DNA from: Panonychus citri
Taxonomy: Eukaryota; Arthropoda; Arachnida; Trombidiformes; Tetranychidae
DNA length: 64,000 bases
Reading direction: 5' to 3'
Assembly (NCBI RefSeq): GCF_014898815.1
Contig: NW_026515539.1
Coordinates: forward strand, 2,046,001 to 2,110,000
Each line of letters begins with the position of its first letter. The first letter of the stretch is position 1. A program made the position numbers and the translations under genes. Positions 12,428-23,238 of the stretch are shown piece by piece. Under the pieces are notes generated by a model, which did not search any database, was not told where the DNA came from, and was given only the letters and a program-made list of their open reading frames with translations.

Positions 12428-13474
12428 ATGTTTCGATCACAATCTAATTTTGGAGAAGAAGGTCAGATACGAGATCTTCTTGGTCTTTTCAAAGAATGTA
12501 TCATGAAGACTGGTGAAGATTTGAACATGTTGGAGAATAAATTTGATAGCAGTTTGAAAAAGAATAGCAAATCTAAATTGGAGAGCAATATGAAAGTTCT
12601 AGTTGCTTTAGAGAAACAAACTGATCTTGAGAGAGATGCTGCGTCCGAAGCAATGAGCAAGGTGAGTTATTTCGATGGGGTTTTCTATTAATCGTTTTCC
12701 TTTTGTTAATCTCTTTCTTTTTCTGTCCCTATGTCTCACTAGATTTCTTCCGCTTTCATTGATTTGAACGATGCCTGGTCGGGCTGGGACGAACAAGGGT
12801 GGGATGAGAATGGAGAAAGTACTCCCAATTCCTGGCCAACAGAACGCCCTTCAAATCCTGAATTTGATAAAATTCTCGGTGATGAACAATTTGATCTTTT
12901 CCAAGAAACATTGAACAAAATCAAAGAATCTCGTAAATCAAGTCGGAAACAAGATCCAAGAGTTAAGGCATTGAAAACACTTTTATCAGCGAAACGGCCA
13001 AGTACCAACTCCAATGTTGCTAATGACGGCGATGAAGAAGATGAAGAGATTGTGGCATCAACTGAAGATACAATTCCAATTGATCCAATTACAAAGAAAA
13101 AAATTACAGATCCGGTTAAAAATGTCAAATGTGGCCACATTTACGATAAACATGGAATGACAGATTTCCTGAAAGCCCCTAATCCAAGGTTTGTATCCGA
13201 CATAAATCCTTTATTATCTTACAAATATAATCTAGTCAAGATCAAAGTATTTGTCGATCAAAGTTTATCTTAAAGCCATACTAATCGTATTACAATTTTC
13301 ATTGTTGATTTTAAATTTTCAACGTTTTTCTCATTCAGATGTCCATACATGGGATGTGTCAATAGAGCCCAGATCACCCCCGCTGATCTTATTCCCGACG
13401 AAGAACTGAAGCAAAAAATTGAATATCTAATGGCAATGGAAGAAGACGAGGAAAGTGAATCCGAAGCGGAATAG
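12428..13474 (+). CDS. NSMCE2: E3 SUMO-protein ligase NSE2 (MMS21)
   Basis: Three exons (12428-12661, 12743-13188, 13339-13474), all GT-AG, give 271 residues. The N-terminal half is helical and charged, matching the arm that binds SMC5. Residues about 190-250 are an SP-RING: IDPITKKKITDPV, then CGHIYDK and CPYMGC supply the Cys-His-Cys-Cys zinc ligands. The final exon completes the domain, and the protein ends in an acidic tail (EEDEESESEAE). The ATG at 12428 was chosen because the upstream codons (TTG TTG) have no ATG. In other animals NSE2 is the SUMO ligase of the SMC5/6 complex, acting in DNA repair and chromosome stability. A central acidic, Trp-rich segment (WSGWDEQGWDENG) encoded at the start of exon 2 is unusual to my eye. 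Confidence 0.92.
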
Positions 13475-13811
13475 ATTTCCTAATATTATGCCAACCAAAT
13501 ATTATTTTCACTGCCATAACCTAATCATTTATACCAAAAAGAAAATATATTTTTCGTACCTGTTATTGCTAATAATCAATACAATCATTTTCCTTGGTCT
13601 AGTCTAACCAAGTTCCAATGTACCTTCAAGTTGATGGACCGATTCCAAGATTCCTATCATCATAAACATTACTAATTGAAACGCAGAGAGAAAATGACAC
13701 AATTCATTGAGAGGTTAATAGTAGATCGAAAGAGAGATTTAAGGAATGAAATGGAAAAGCAAAAAGAAAAATGAACGATAAATATTTGTAAACACTATTT
13801 GTATTCTCTTG
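13475..13811. other. Convergent 3' region of NSE2 and Jagunal
   Basis: A 337-base spacer holding the 3' UTRs of two convergent genes. No other feature is visible. Confidence 0.5.
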
Positions 13812-14541
13812 TTAATCTCTTCTTTTCTTTAAAGACCAAATCTTAATTAATTTATAAGCGAACACAAATTGAGCCAAATGAACTTGTAAGGCAACAAGTA
13901 GGAATCCATACCAGATGACTGCCAGTGGGAACTTGTTCCAAACATGAGTGACCTTTGAAACCTCTCGAGAGTCAACGTAAGACCAAAAATCGGAGAAATA
14001 GATTATGAGGGCATAGAAAACGGGGAAAATAGCGGTAAGGTTAAGGGTGAAAAGGTAAAATTTCATGGAAGCGGCATTGTTTTTCCTCATCGCTTTGCGA
14101 GCAATGAAATTGAACAACACAGATAAAGTCCATATCCATTCCCATAGAAGAGGCTTAGGTATATAAAGTTGTTGTAATTCCAAGATGAATACATCAAAAC
14201 GATCTAAAATATCATCTGATAATTTAGCCAACATCAAACCACACAACAAATAGTGCATAATAATTGACCATTTCAACCTTGATTTGTTAATAACACTAAA
14301 AAAAAGGATAGAGAAACAAATGTAAACATAAAAAGTAAAATGAGATCAGTGAGTAAATAAACAGCAAAGAGAAAATAATTTAATGAGTTTAAATTGTTAC
14401 ACCCGAAAGATGACCAAATGGGCCATAACAAGTGTTGTAAATTAATTGTAATTACCTTTGTGAATAGTGAAGGGCAATTGTTTGGCGATGAAGATGATCA
14501 CTTCCATCAGTACCTTGAACCATTGGTCCTTTGGAAGCCAT
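13812..14541 (-). CDS. JAGN1: Protein jagunal (JAGN1 homologue)
   Basis: Two exons (14541-14456 and 14295-13812) split by a 160-base intron give 189 residues; human JAGN1 is about 183. Exon 1 encodes the family signature GTDGSDHLHRQ and ALHY. Exon 2 opens with an SVINKSRLK segment and carries four hydrophobic membrane segments. The 3' splice site is the TTTTTTTAG at about 14304-14296, which restores the Ser codon split between exons. The protein ends KIWSLKKRRD, a basic ER-retention-like tail. Jagunal is an ER membrane protein needed for ER reorganisation and vesicle traffic in oocytes and granulocytes. The ORF from the internal Met at 14276 would lack the conserved N-terminus, so I prefer the spliced form. 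Confidence 0.88.
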
Positions 14542-15488
14542 TTTTTTATGAGTAAATGTGATGAGTGTTTCTGCTTGTTTGGTGTTGATCCGTTGAAGAT
14601 GAGATTAGAAAAAGAATCAAAAGTGATTTAATTGATTATGAATCACAATTAACTTGGAATTAAAAGACAAAAGCGAGATTGCCTTTCTAACAATGATGAT
14701 GGCAGTGGTGATGAAGATGATGATAGTTGGGTGAGCAAAGTGATGATGAGGCAAACATTAAACACCATTTAAGATACACGTTGATTGAAGGTGAATCATT
14801 TCTGTCTTTTTCTTAATTGTTTTCCATTTAATTGACCACAATAATTAGTCTTTAAGAAATACAAGTAAATCACTTCACAAAGAAAAGAAAAAAGAAAAGA
14901 AAAGAAAAGAAATTTAGATTGGCAGGGTGAGAATAGAAACCCTTTTGTTTATCAAGCGTTTTCTCTTTCTTTCTCTTTCTTTTCTAAACATTCTCTTTCT
15001 GCTCTTTCTTTTACTCTCTTTCTTTCTTCCCCATCTTCCTCTTCTCTCTCTCCTGTCTGTAAATATAAATAGATTGTTCGAGTTCCTGGCACAGAATTTT
15101 TTTCTAATTCTTTTACAGAGAGAAAGAGAGAGAGAGATTTTTAGTTGGTAGAGCATATCTTTGTTTCGAGTGTTAAAAGTAAGTGATTAGGATTATTGTG
15201 ATTAACTATGACGGAGGAAAAGTTATCACAAATAATCAATTGATAATTCAACTCGAACTGGACCCAGTTAAGGTTAATTGTGATAGGCTGATAGAGATAT
15301 GAAACTTTTGCTAAATCGACATTCACTCAACGATTATGTTGATCTCGTGTGAGATGAAATAAACTGTAATCATGTTTTTCAATCTGATTTTGGTTCACGA
15401 AAAAATTGATTGGTCCTTTATGGATTTAATTTTATACTAGTGTTGAATAAGTAAAACACTAATTGGTTGTTGACTAATTTGTAGTTAA
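14542..15488. other. Intergenic, CT/GA-rich
   Basis: This stretch has A/G-rich (14880-14912) and C/T-rich (14945-15060) tracts plus a GA run near 15117-15136. The ORFs here are composed of Arg/Lys or Leu/Phe repeats and reflect the tracts. I see no gene. Confidence 0.5.
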
Positions 15489-16310
15489 TTAGTCGTGTTC
15501 ATAAGATAAATGTCCAACAATTGAGTTTGATAGTTCTTTGGCAACTTTCTCATTGGAGGCTGCTAATATCCGTCGAGAGAGTAAATTAAATGGTCCACCT
15601 TCGGGGTCGATAACAGTTCCACCGGCTTCTTTGATTATAATGGCACCAGCGGCTAAATCCCAACAATGTAAACCATACTCGAAATAAGCATCAACGTACC
15701 CGTTGGCCAACATGCAAGCGTTAAGAGCAGCCGATCCGAGGGAACGGACTCCTTGGCATTTCCAGCCGATTGCGGCTAAATTGCCGAAGTAAATTTTCTG
15801 ATGTTCATCGGTCCGATTGCTGCCAAGTTCATTGATAAGCAAAGCTGATTTCATCGAGTCACAGGGTCGCACATGAATTGGAATACCGTTACAATAAGCT
15901 CCTTGACCTTTCTTAGCGGTGTACAATTTATTCAGAAATGGTGAGTAGATACAACCGAAGACAATTTCTTTACCCACAGTGAGGCCAATTGAAACACAGC
16001 AGAATGGGAATGTATGGACAAAATTCATGGTTCCGTCGATTGGATCAACAATCCATGTTGGACAATCGGTAAGGTCAACTTTTCCAGCGAAAGTTTCCTC
16101 GCCAATGAATCGATGGTCAGGAAATTTTTTCTTCAACTCATCAAAGATAAGCTTTTCAACGGCTTTGTCAGTTTCGGTAACCAAATCAACTGGAGTCAAT
16201 TTAGTTTCAATATTAGTATTACGACCGACAGTCTCTTGCATCATCAGTCCAGCTCTTCGGGCTAAATCAATGGCAACGGTTTCACATTCTTTCAATTGAA
16301 TTGGATCCAT
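15489..16310 (-). CDS. IMPA1: Inositol monophosphatase
   Basis: A single-exon gene of 273 residues, the normal length for the family. All signature motifs are present: the metal-binding GEE in FIGEETFAG, WIVDPIDGTMNFVH with both aspartates and the GT, and CWDLAAGAIIIKEAGG near the C-terminus. The enzyme hydrolyses inositol monophosphates to free inositol using Mg2+, feeding phosphoinositide recycling, and is lithium-sensitive in most animals. The ATG at 16310 gives MDPIQLKECE, which fits the family's N-terminal helix. No breaks are seen. Strand and spacing show no link with its neighbours. Confidence 0.95.
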   Translation of the reverse strand: MDPIQLKECETVAIDLARRAGLMMQETVGRNTNIETKLTPVDLVTETDKAVEKLIFDELKKKFPDHRFIGEETFAGKVDLTDCPTWIVDPIDGTMNFVHTFPFCCVSIGLTVGKEIVFGCIYSPFLNKLYTAKKGQGAYCNGIPIHVRPCDSMKSALLINELGSNRTDEHQKIYFGNLAAIGWKCQGVRSLGSAALNACMLANGYVDAYFEYGLHCWDLAAGAIIIKEAGGTVIDPEGGPFNLLSRRILAASNEKVAKELSNSIVGHLSYEHD

Positions 16311-17350
16311 AATGTTGACAACTAATTAGAAAAGAAATGGTCAAGGTGATTAGTAATTCTCTTGAAAATTAGCTGAAAATACAAATTACTTACATTAATG
16401 ACTTTCGTAAGAGTAAAATTATCAATGATTTAATCCCAATACTTGACGAATACAAATCTCTATGATTAACCTAAATGATAATCAAAATGAAGAAATCAAA
16501 GGTTGAACCAAATAATCAACTGGTTAAAACAATAGAAGGTAAGTCTCAATTAGCAGGAACTTTAGACTGTATCAATGCTGAAAGAAAATTGAATCAAGAG
16601 AATCAATTGAAAAACAATAGAAAATGATAAGATAGGAAATGAAAATCGATTAGTTAAATGAAGAGAAACCAAATCAATGCAGAAAATCAATACACAGAAA
16701 GAGCCAAAGAGCAATAAAAGATTCATATAAATGACAATCATCAAAATTAATCCGATCCATTAACCGAATCACAGCAATTTAATGAGAAATTAATATTCTA
16801 CTAATTGTCAACTGTCAATTGAAGCAATTACATTTCTATCAGTCATCACAATCAAAGATTTCACTGCGAATGAGACAAAATAAGAAAATAAACTCACCGA
16901 TGGAAGAACTAAATAAATTAATTAGATGTGAAATTTCCCGGATAAAGAAATTAAGAAAAATAGAAAATTAATTAATTGCTCAACGAAAATGAGTTGATCA
17001 TGATTCAGATTAAAGGGAAACAACTGTTTACTTTTTCGTTCGATAGTATCGACTAATTTTCGATACATTGTTTTCTCTTCCAAGAAAATTAGATTAACTT
17101 TGACAACAATTAACGAAAGTTCAATTTAGTTAATTTGTAATCAATTAATTGTTAAATCTACAAGATCAACTTTTTCTCAATACATTTATGTTTGTTTTTA
17201 TAAGATGTTTATCAAGAGTTTAATACATGTAATTGTTAAGTGTTGATATTTGTTAAAGATGATGAGTGATGATTATGGGCTCGATAAAGTGATTGGTTGA
17301 TTACTCGAGCCAAAAGTTTTAATCATTGATCGATTTAAAATGCTCGAACA
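16311..17350. other. Intergenic, no gene seen
   Basis: AT-rich sequence upstream of the phosphatase gene, probably containing its promoter and 5' UTR. I see no coding signal. Confidence 0.5.
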
Positions 17351-18313
17351 TTAAACAAAATGATCTCTCAGCTGATTCTTTAATTGTTGTTCCCATGGAT
17401 CTGCGGGATGTAACTGAGCTTCTGCCAAAAAAGTTTCTTCAATTGCTAAATAATGGGACTTTAATGTCGGCATGTCCCAAACAATCCCATTACGACCTTC
17501 AAACACTATTCAGAACCACATAATATTAATTGTTGTACTTAGAATTAAAAAAGTGATTGTAGAAAAGTTCAATTGTTGAAAGATTTTTGTTCGTTATTGA
17601 AAATTTATTATCACACCGAAGCGCAAAGATTTGTAGCCCACAGCGGAGCAACTGAAGTTCCTTCTCACGGAGGAAATTTGCTCCAGACAATGAATGGGAT
17701 TTGAAAAGTACGATTATCAAGTTCGATTTAGGGAAAATTTTTAATTTATTGGAATTGAGAAATCTACAGTATCGTCATCTAGTGGAAAAGAAAATCAAGT
17801 CTTTCGTATGATGGAAGAGCGAAGAATATGAAAAATTAATAGATTCAATTAGCGTCGATCAATAGTTACGGAGATGGTAAAACTGTCAACAACCACCGAC
17901 AATCAGTCCATCAGCTGCTGATCCAACAGCGATACCAGTTCCACCAGTGGATCTGTTGATACCTCCGATCAGCCTCTTCTGTTTATTGGGTGTCGTTGGT
18001 GTGGACGAATTAGTATTCGATGGTGGAGAACCAGTATTACCTTCTGGACTTCAAGTTCACGTTGGTCGTATTATCGAGAGGCTTAAGAATATTTCGCACC
18101 CTCAACAAGATTACATTTGCTCAATGAAGAATTTAGTTGAGGTCAACTTATTATCTTCGAGATAAAAGTCAAAACTTTGAATTTCTTCATATTTTGTTTG
18201 CAATTGTAACAGTAAACATAGACTACTGACATTTGCATTGAGTTCAACACCTTCCAAGGTAACAACTTGTTCGTCTTCCGCATCCTCCTCATCATCTTCT
18301 TCGTCGTTAAGTT
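17351..18313 (-). pseudogene. Broken remnants of an unidentified protein-coding gene
   Basis: Several minus-strand stretches look coding by composition but do not join cleanly. The segment about 18313-18125 has an acidic run (NDEEDDEEDAEDE), then VVTLEGVELNANVSSLCLLL and FDFYLEDNKLTSTKFF before a stop. The segment about 18050-17887 encodes SPPSNTNSSTPTTPNK and GGINRSTGGTGIAVGSAADG before a stop. The segment about 17505-17351 encodes GIVWDMPTLKSHYLAIEE, then HPADPWEQQLKNQLRDHFV and a stop. Between the first two, the reading frame shifts at least once (near 18130). Weak splice sites are possible, so this could instead be a rapidly evolving gene with poor introns. I do not recognise the family. 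Confidence 0.4.
17770..17785 (-). promoter_or_regulatory. CTCF-like motif (weak)
   Basis: Read on the minus strand it is CCACTAGATGACGATA, one base off the CCACTAGATGGCG core bound by CTCF in animals. It is a single motif with no other support. Confidence 0.25.
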
Positions 18314-20865
18314 ATTGTCACTTCGAAGGAAAAATAGATAACAACTTAAATCGAAATGGAAAGAACAAGGAACTATGCGAACATGCGAATTATTAATCAA
18401 TATAGTAGAGTTTCTACTTCGACATAAAAGAGAAAAAGTCGAAAAATTGAATAAATCGCTTCGATTTTGATTAATTCGAGTAAAATCGTTAATCATGAAG
18501 CTTCTTTCATTCTTGCTTCGAACTTTTTTCTAACTTGTCACTTTTTACCTAAATTCTATTTATCTTTAGTTTGTTGACTAATTTATTAATAAATATAAAC
18601 AATTTAACGACTACAAACTATAAAATCAATACAGATGAAGAATCGCAGTCAAAAGTTATATACAAATTGAAACTATTAATAATTAAAATGCTCTACAATT
18701 AACATAAACGAAACGTGCTAAAAATCATTTGATCTGTTTCCATTGTGATGCTGTTGATGCGTTCAAATTACTGACCAGAACACATTAACCCTGGAAATGG
18801 AGGAAAATCAAAATGGCCGATTGGTTGATGATTGTTGATGAACTGATCTAGATTCAATCGATGTCCCTATTAATTATCCCTTTCAATTGATTCAGCCAAT
18901 ATGAGGTCATCCATACGTTTGAAGGCCAACATCCTATTGAATTATCTCGTTAATCAAATGATTGTGACAAAAGGCTGTCGCTTGTTTACATTAATTGTTA
19001 TATTGTGTTGGTTTACAGACAAAATTTTCCCTCTTTCTCAGCGTCATCATCATTTATATTTGGGAAACACCAATAAAGACAGAATTGGATTCAATTCAAA
19101 ATGAACTTATTGATAAGGAAACAAGAAAGAGAGGGAAAAACAGATTAGATTGTTCAACTCATTTTCACGACAATTAGGTAATCATCTCTAATTACAATAA
19201 AGTCTAACAATCTATCATCAATTACATAAACACCTAAATGTGATAGATCACAAGATGATTAATGGTAAAGGCAATTTTTGTGACATTTGATTTACATCCT
19301 TTTCTCACTTATTGCAACAATTTAAATGATGATTTTGATCTGAAAGATAATTGTCTGTTCATATAACCATAATTGTTAACAATTAAAATGATTCTCGGGA
19401 AAAATATAAACCAAAGGCAACGTATTCATCTAAATTTGCAATTGTAAAATTACATTCGTCTTGAGGCAAACCCATCGGCGAAATCAAATCAACGATAATT
19501 AAGCTAACAATCAATCAAGAATCTAACAAATTTTTCGTAAATGATTAGAAAATCATTTTCTAAATTACCTGTAAAAGTTAATTGTTATTTAAATACAAAC
19601 CAAAGATTAACTCTAATTGTGATGAGTAAAGTAAATATTAATAAATTGTTTGGTTGTAAAAACTGTAATTTGATTTTACTTTAATTGAAACAATTTAATA
19701 CTTTCAATTGAGAAGTTGATTGTGAATGAAAATAAACAAGTTAAATTAACGATTTGACCTGAATTACAATTTGTTGATTTCGGAAAGTCCAGAAAATTGA
19801 ATGAAGATTTGAAAGGGTCACTACAAAAATGAACTTGGAATTGAATCAATTATGTTAATTGTTGTTGGTTAATTTTAATTATTTTTTTTCCTTTAAATAA
19901 TCATAATTGTTAATATTAATAGTAGAAAACAATTGTTCTGGACAAACAAATTATTCTGCTAATTGTTGACTAATTGGTAAGCCTTTTCTTTACATTTCTG
20001 ACCTCATTTTAATTGAAACAGTTAATTGAGCTTCGATTTTTGAGATTTTGGTTAATCAAATTGATTATTTGTTTAATTGTTTGGGATTTTACCAGAAAGT
20101 TTTCACCTACAATTTACACTTTAATGGTAATGATCTAAATTTCTACACTACATTGAAAACTAAATAATAATCAGAATGAATTAATTGTCATTAATTAACG
20201 ACGATGATGTTACCATTTCCAAGGGTAAATGTAAAATTAAAATGAGTGAATTAATTAATTGATCATTAATTAGACTATGAAACTAGTTAACTAACTGTAT
20301 TTTTCTTGATTATCATGATATGATGGTTATGGTTTTGTGGATGAATGTCAACAATTAAACTAGATTGTTGAATGATTAACAATCAAAGAGTAAAACTTAT
20401 TGATTGCAATTAAATTTCTCATTTATTTAACGAAAAACTAACAAATAATTTTGAAAGTTTTTCCTCTCAAATTATTAATCAAAGATCATTGACATTTAAT
20501 TGTAATATTATCAAATGATTAAAGACTTTACTTAATTAATCAAATCAATTGAGTAAGAAAAAAACAAGGCAACAACAATTTAAAACAGTAAAAAAGTTAA
20601 TTTAACTTTTAGATTAACAATTTACTTCTCAGCCGACTATTAATAAGACACAGTTAATTATCAACAATTTAACTTGTGTATTAATGTATAAATAATAATC
20701 ATGATTATTAAAAAAGGACAAGAAAATGATTAAGAAACAAAAAACACACAATCAAGGATAAATTAAAAAAGTTACGATTTAATTGTTAATAAATTAAAAG
20801 AAAAAAAATTTCAATAACTCAAAGCAATTTAACACGTAACATTTAAATAATAATGATTGTAAACA
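18314..20865. other. Intergenic, AT-rich, no gene seen
   Basis: Long AT-rich sequence dominated by words such as AATTGTT and TTAATTG. I see no sustained coding frame, RNA gene or repeat boundary. Confidence 0.5.
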
Positions 20866-20908
20866 ATGAAATTATTGTTGATTACGTTGATTAGTTTATT
20901 CCTTGCAG
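20866..20908 (+). other. Possible first exon encoding a signal peptide
   Basis: An ATG opens MKLLLITLISLFLA, a plausible secretory signal, followed directly by a good donor (CAG|GTAAAT). It resembles the first exon of the nested secreted-protein gene at 49656. I could not find a downstream exon in the right phase within about 1.5 kb, so it may be chance or a remnant. Confidence 0.25.
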
Positions 20909-21234
20909 GTAAATTGATCACCAAAAATATTAATCAAATTTCAATCCCTTAATTGCTAAGTAATCACAGCAATCGAACCCCAAACCTGAGATATTTACAA
21001 TACGATCCCTGTAGACAGACAATTAAGACAATTAAGATGATGACGATAATTTTTTTTTCTTGATTACTATCAGTTGATTTATGATTAAACTATGTTCTTG
21101 TGGGGAAATACCAATGTTTAATTGTTAATTGTTTGTATCAATGTTTCATCAATTGGCTTTCTAATTTTCAATCTCTTCTCGTTCATTATATTTTTACCTC
21201 TTTGGGTTTTGTTGCTAAAGAAACAACAACAATC
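20909..21234. other. Intergenic, no gene seen
   Basis: AT-rich; no feature recognised. Confidence 0.4.
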
Positions 21235-21483
21235 ATGTTTACAATCATTTTCTTAATTGTTGTTGTTTGTTTAATCATTAATTGTGATCATGGTGATAAC
21301 TTTTCTCTCTTTCTACAACATGATAACCTCCGAACCTTGGATAATAATCGTCAGTACCATCGGGTTATTCCAGATAATTTTCTGTGTTTTTTGTTTTCTG
21401 ATTCTTCTCAATGTTTTCCCTTCGATTCGGAAGGAAATTGTTACTTTTTCTATTACTTGGCGCTAATTGTTAGTAACTATTAG
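21235..21483 (+). CDS. Hypothetical small secreted protein
   Basis: The ORF from this ATG encodes 82 residues. It begins with a strongly hydrophobic segment (MFTIIFLIVVVCLIIN) that would serve as a signal peptide, followed by a polar region with a few cysteines. The frame is open 45 codons further upstream, but that extension is low in coding character. I recognise no domain, and the overlapping +2 frame also gives a hydrophobic ORF, so this may be chance in AT-rich DNA. Confidence 0.22.
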   Translation: MFTIIFLIVVVCLIINCDHGDNFSLFLQHDNLRTLDNNRQYHRVIPDNFLCFLFSDSSQCFPFDSEGNCYFFYYLALIVSNY

Positions 21484-23238
21484 TTGATTATCTTGGGTTT
21501 TCGAGGTAATATGGATCGACGATTTTGAACAGTTAATGATTATATTAATCACAGTTAACGATGGAAACAAATAGTAGCAAATAAAATTAATCACCTTTGA
21601 AGGAATGAAAAAGGAAGAAGGAAATCAAATTGATTGATTGTTGACATTTTCCAATCAATTTCAATGATATTATTACAAGGGAACAAGTTAATAGATTACA
21701 GGAGACAATTAACTCCTCTTACAATTAACATTATTCTCATAGTTTGATGAACTGATGAAAACATGGAAAATGATTATCAAATTAATTTGATAATCATTAA
21801 GGTTCACAATGATTTCTTTATTAGTATGATGTTTAATTTTAGAGATTTATTGATATGAATTGACAATTAAAAGAAAAAAAAAGTTTCAATTGTTTTCGTG
21901 TTCATTTCTTTATTCTTATATGATATTCAAATGATTTAATCACAATTCGTCAAGATAATTAACCAGAATTAGATGAGAATCAAAGTTTATTACAAAACGA
22001 GAAAAGTGGAAAATGATTAATTCGATTGAAAAGTTTATTATTAAATTTATCTCATTTATTATTTAATAGTTTTCAGGGAACTTTTTCTCGTCTCAATTTC
22101 CTTGCAGAGATTGGGAATTCCTCTTAGTAACTCTTTCTTTTTCTGTCCTCGAATGAATTTTCATGTAAAATTCACCATGATATTCATACACCCAAACACT
22201 TATTGGATAAACAATAGAAACTGAACAATAATTGTAATCATATAATCTGATAAATTTCAGATGTAAAAACGAAAATGATATGAGACTGTTCATGTTACAT
22301 GGTAGTTTTCACTGAATCGGGAAAATTATTACATAGAAAACAATGAATTGAATGGAGATGAAGAGCACTTATTACATGTATTATTATTATTCCAATGAAA
22401 AATCAGTACATTTGAAGGGAAATTTTTATTCGAAACTCTGATCGTTTAGTGTTGGGTAAATGATGATCATTCATTAAACTGGCAATTCCCTGATTAACCC
22501 AGGAGTTAACCTTGAAATAGTTGAACCTAAGGGATGACGTTCTTGGTGTAATAATAATTCAATGTGACTCTTTGGTGTTTTTACTTTCCTTTGATTCCTT
22601 CATTTAATTTGCTTGCTGATTATTCAGTTGATTATAATCATCATCAATTTGATAAGAACTTTTCTCCTTTGCTGATGCTGGATGATGATAAATAGTAAAT
22701 GATTATGTTGATGACGATGAGCCGACGATTTGAGTCAAGCTTCAATTCTGAGGATCATCATCAGTGAAAAATTATTTCTATTTTCAAGGTCATCAAACGG
22801 TCCTCAGGCCAATCTAAATTTCAATTAATGATTAACTAAATTGTTAAGTAGTCAATTGTTACCTCTTCTCAAGCCTCTTTCGTTAACTATTTGGTAAAGT
22901 TTTTCTCCGATCCAATGAAATTGTTTCAATTGTAATATTATCATGATGATAGTAATCGTGATTAACTTTTGCAATTGGTATTGGAAAAGTTAACACGAAA
23001 ATTATTATTAGTATTACATAAAATTCAAGATAATTGATTGTTCTCAACGATTAATTAGTAGGATTGATGAAGATTGAAAAACTGACAAATTTTGCAAAAA
23101 CTTTTCTTTTAAATTGTTGTAATTTAACTAAAGGACAAACAGTGATGAGAGTTATTTATTGTTTCTGATCATAAGGAATTACAGAAGCAGAGATCTTGGA
23201 TCTCTAGATAATCGTAGGTGATTATCTCTCGTTATCTT
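21484..23238. other. Intergenic up to the 3' edge of the retroelement
   Basis: I see no gene. The 3' end of the minus-strand retroelement lies somewhere left of its ORF2 stop (23239). I could not identify a target-site duplication or a clear tail, although AT-rich TTATTA runs occur around 23260-23275. Confidence 0.4.
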
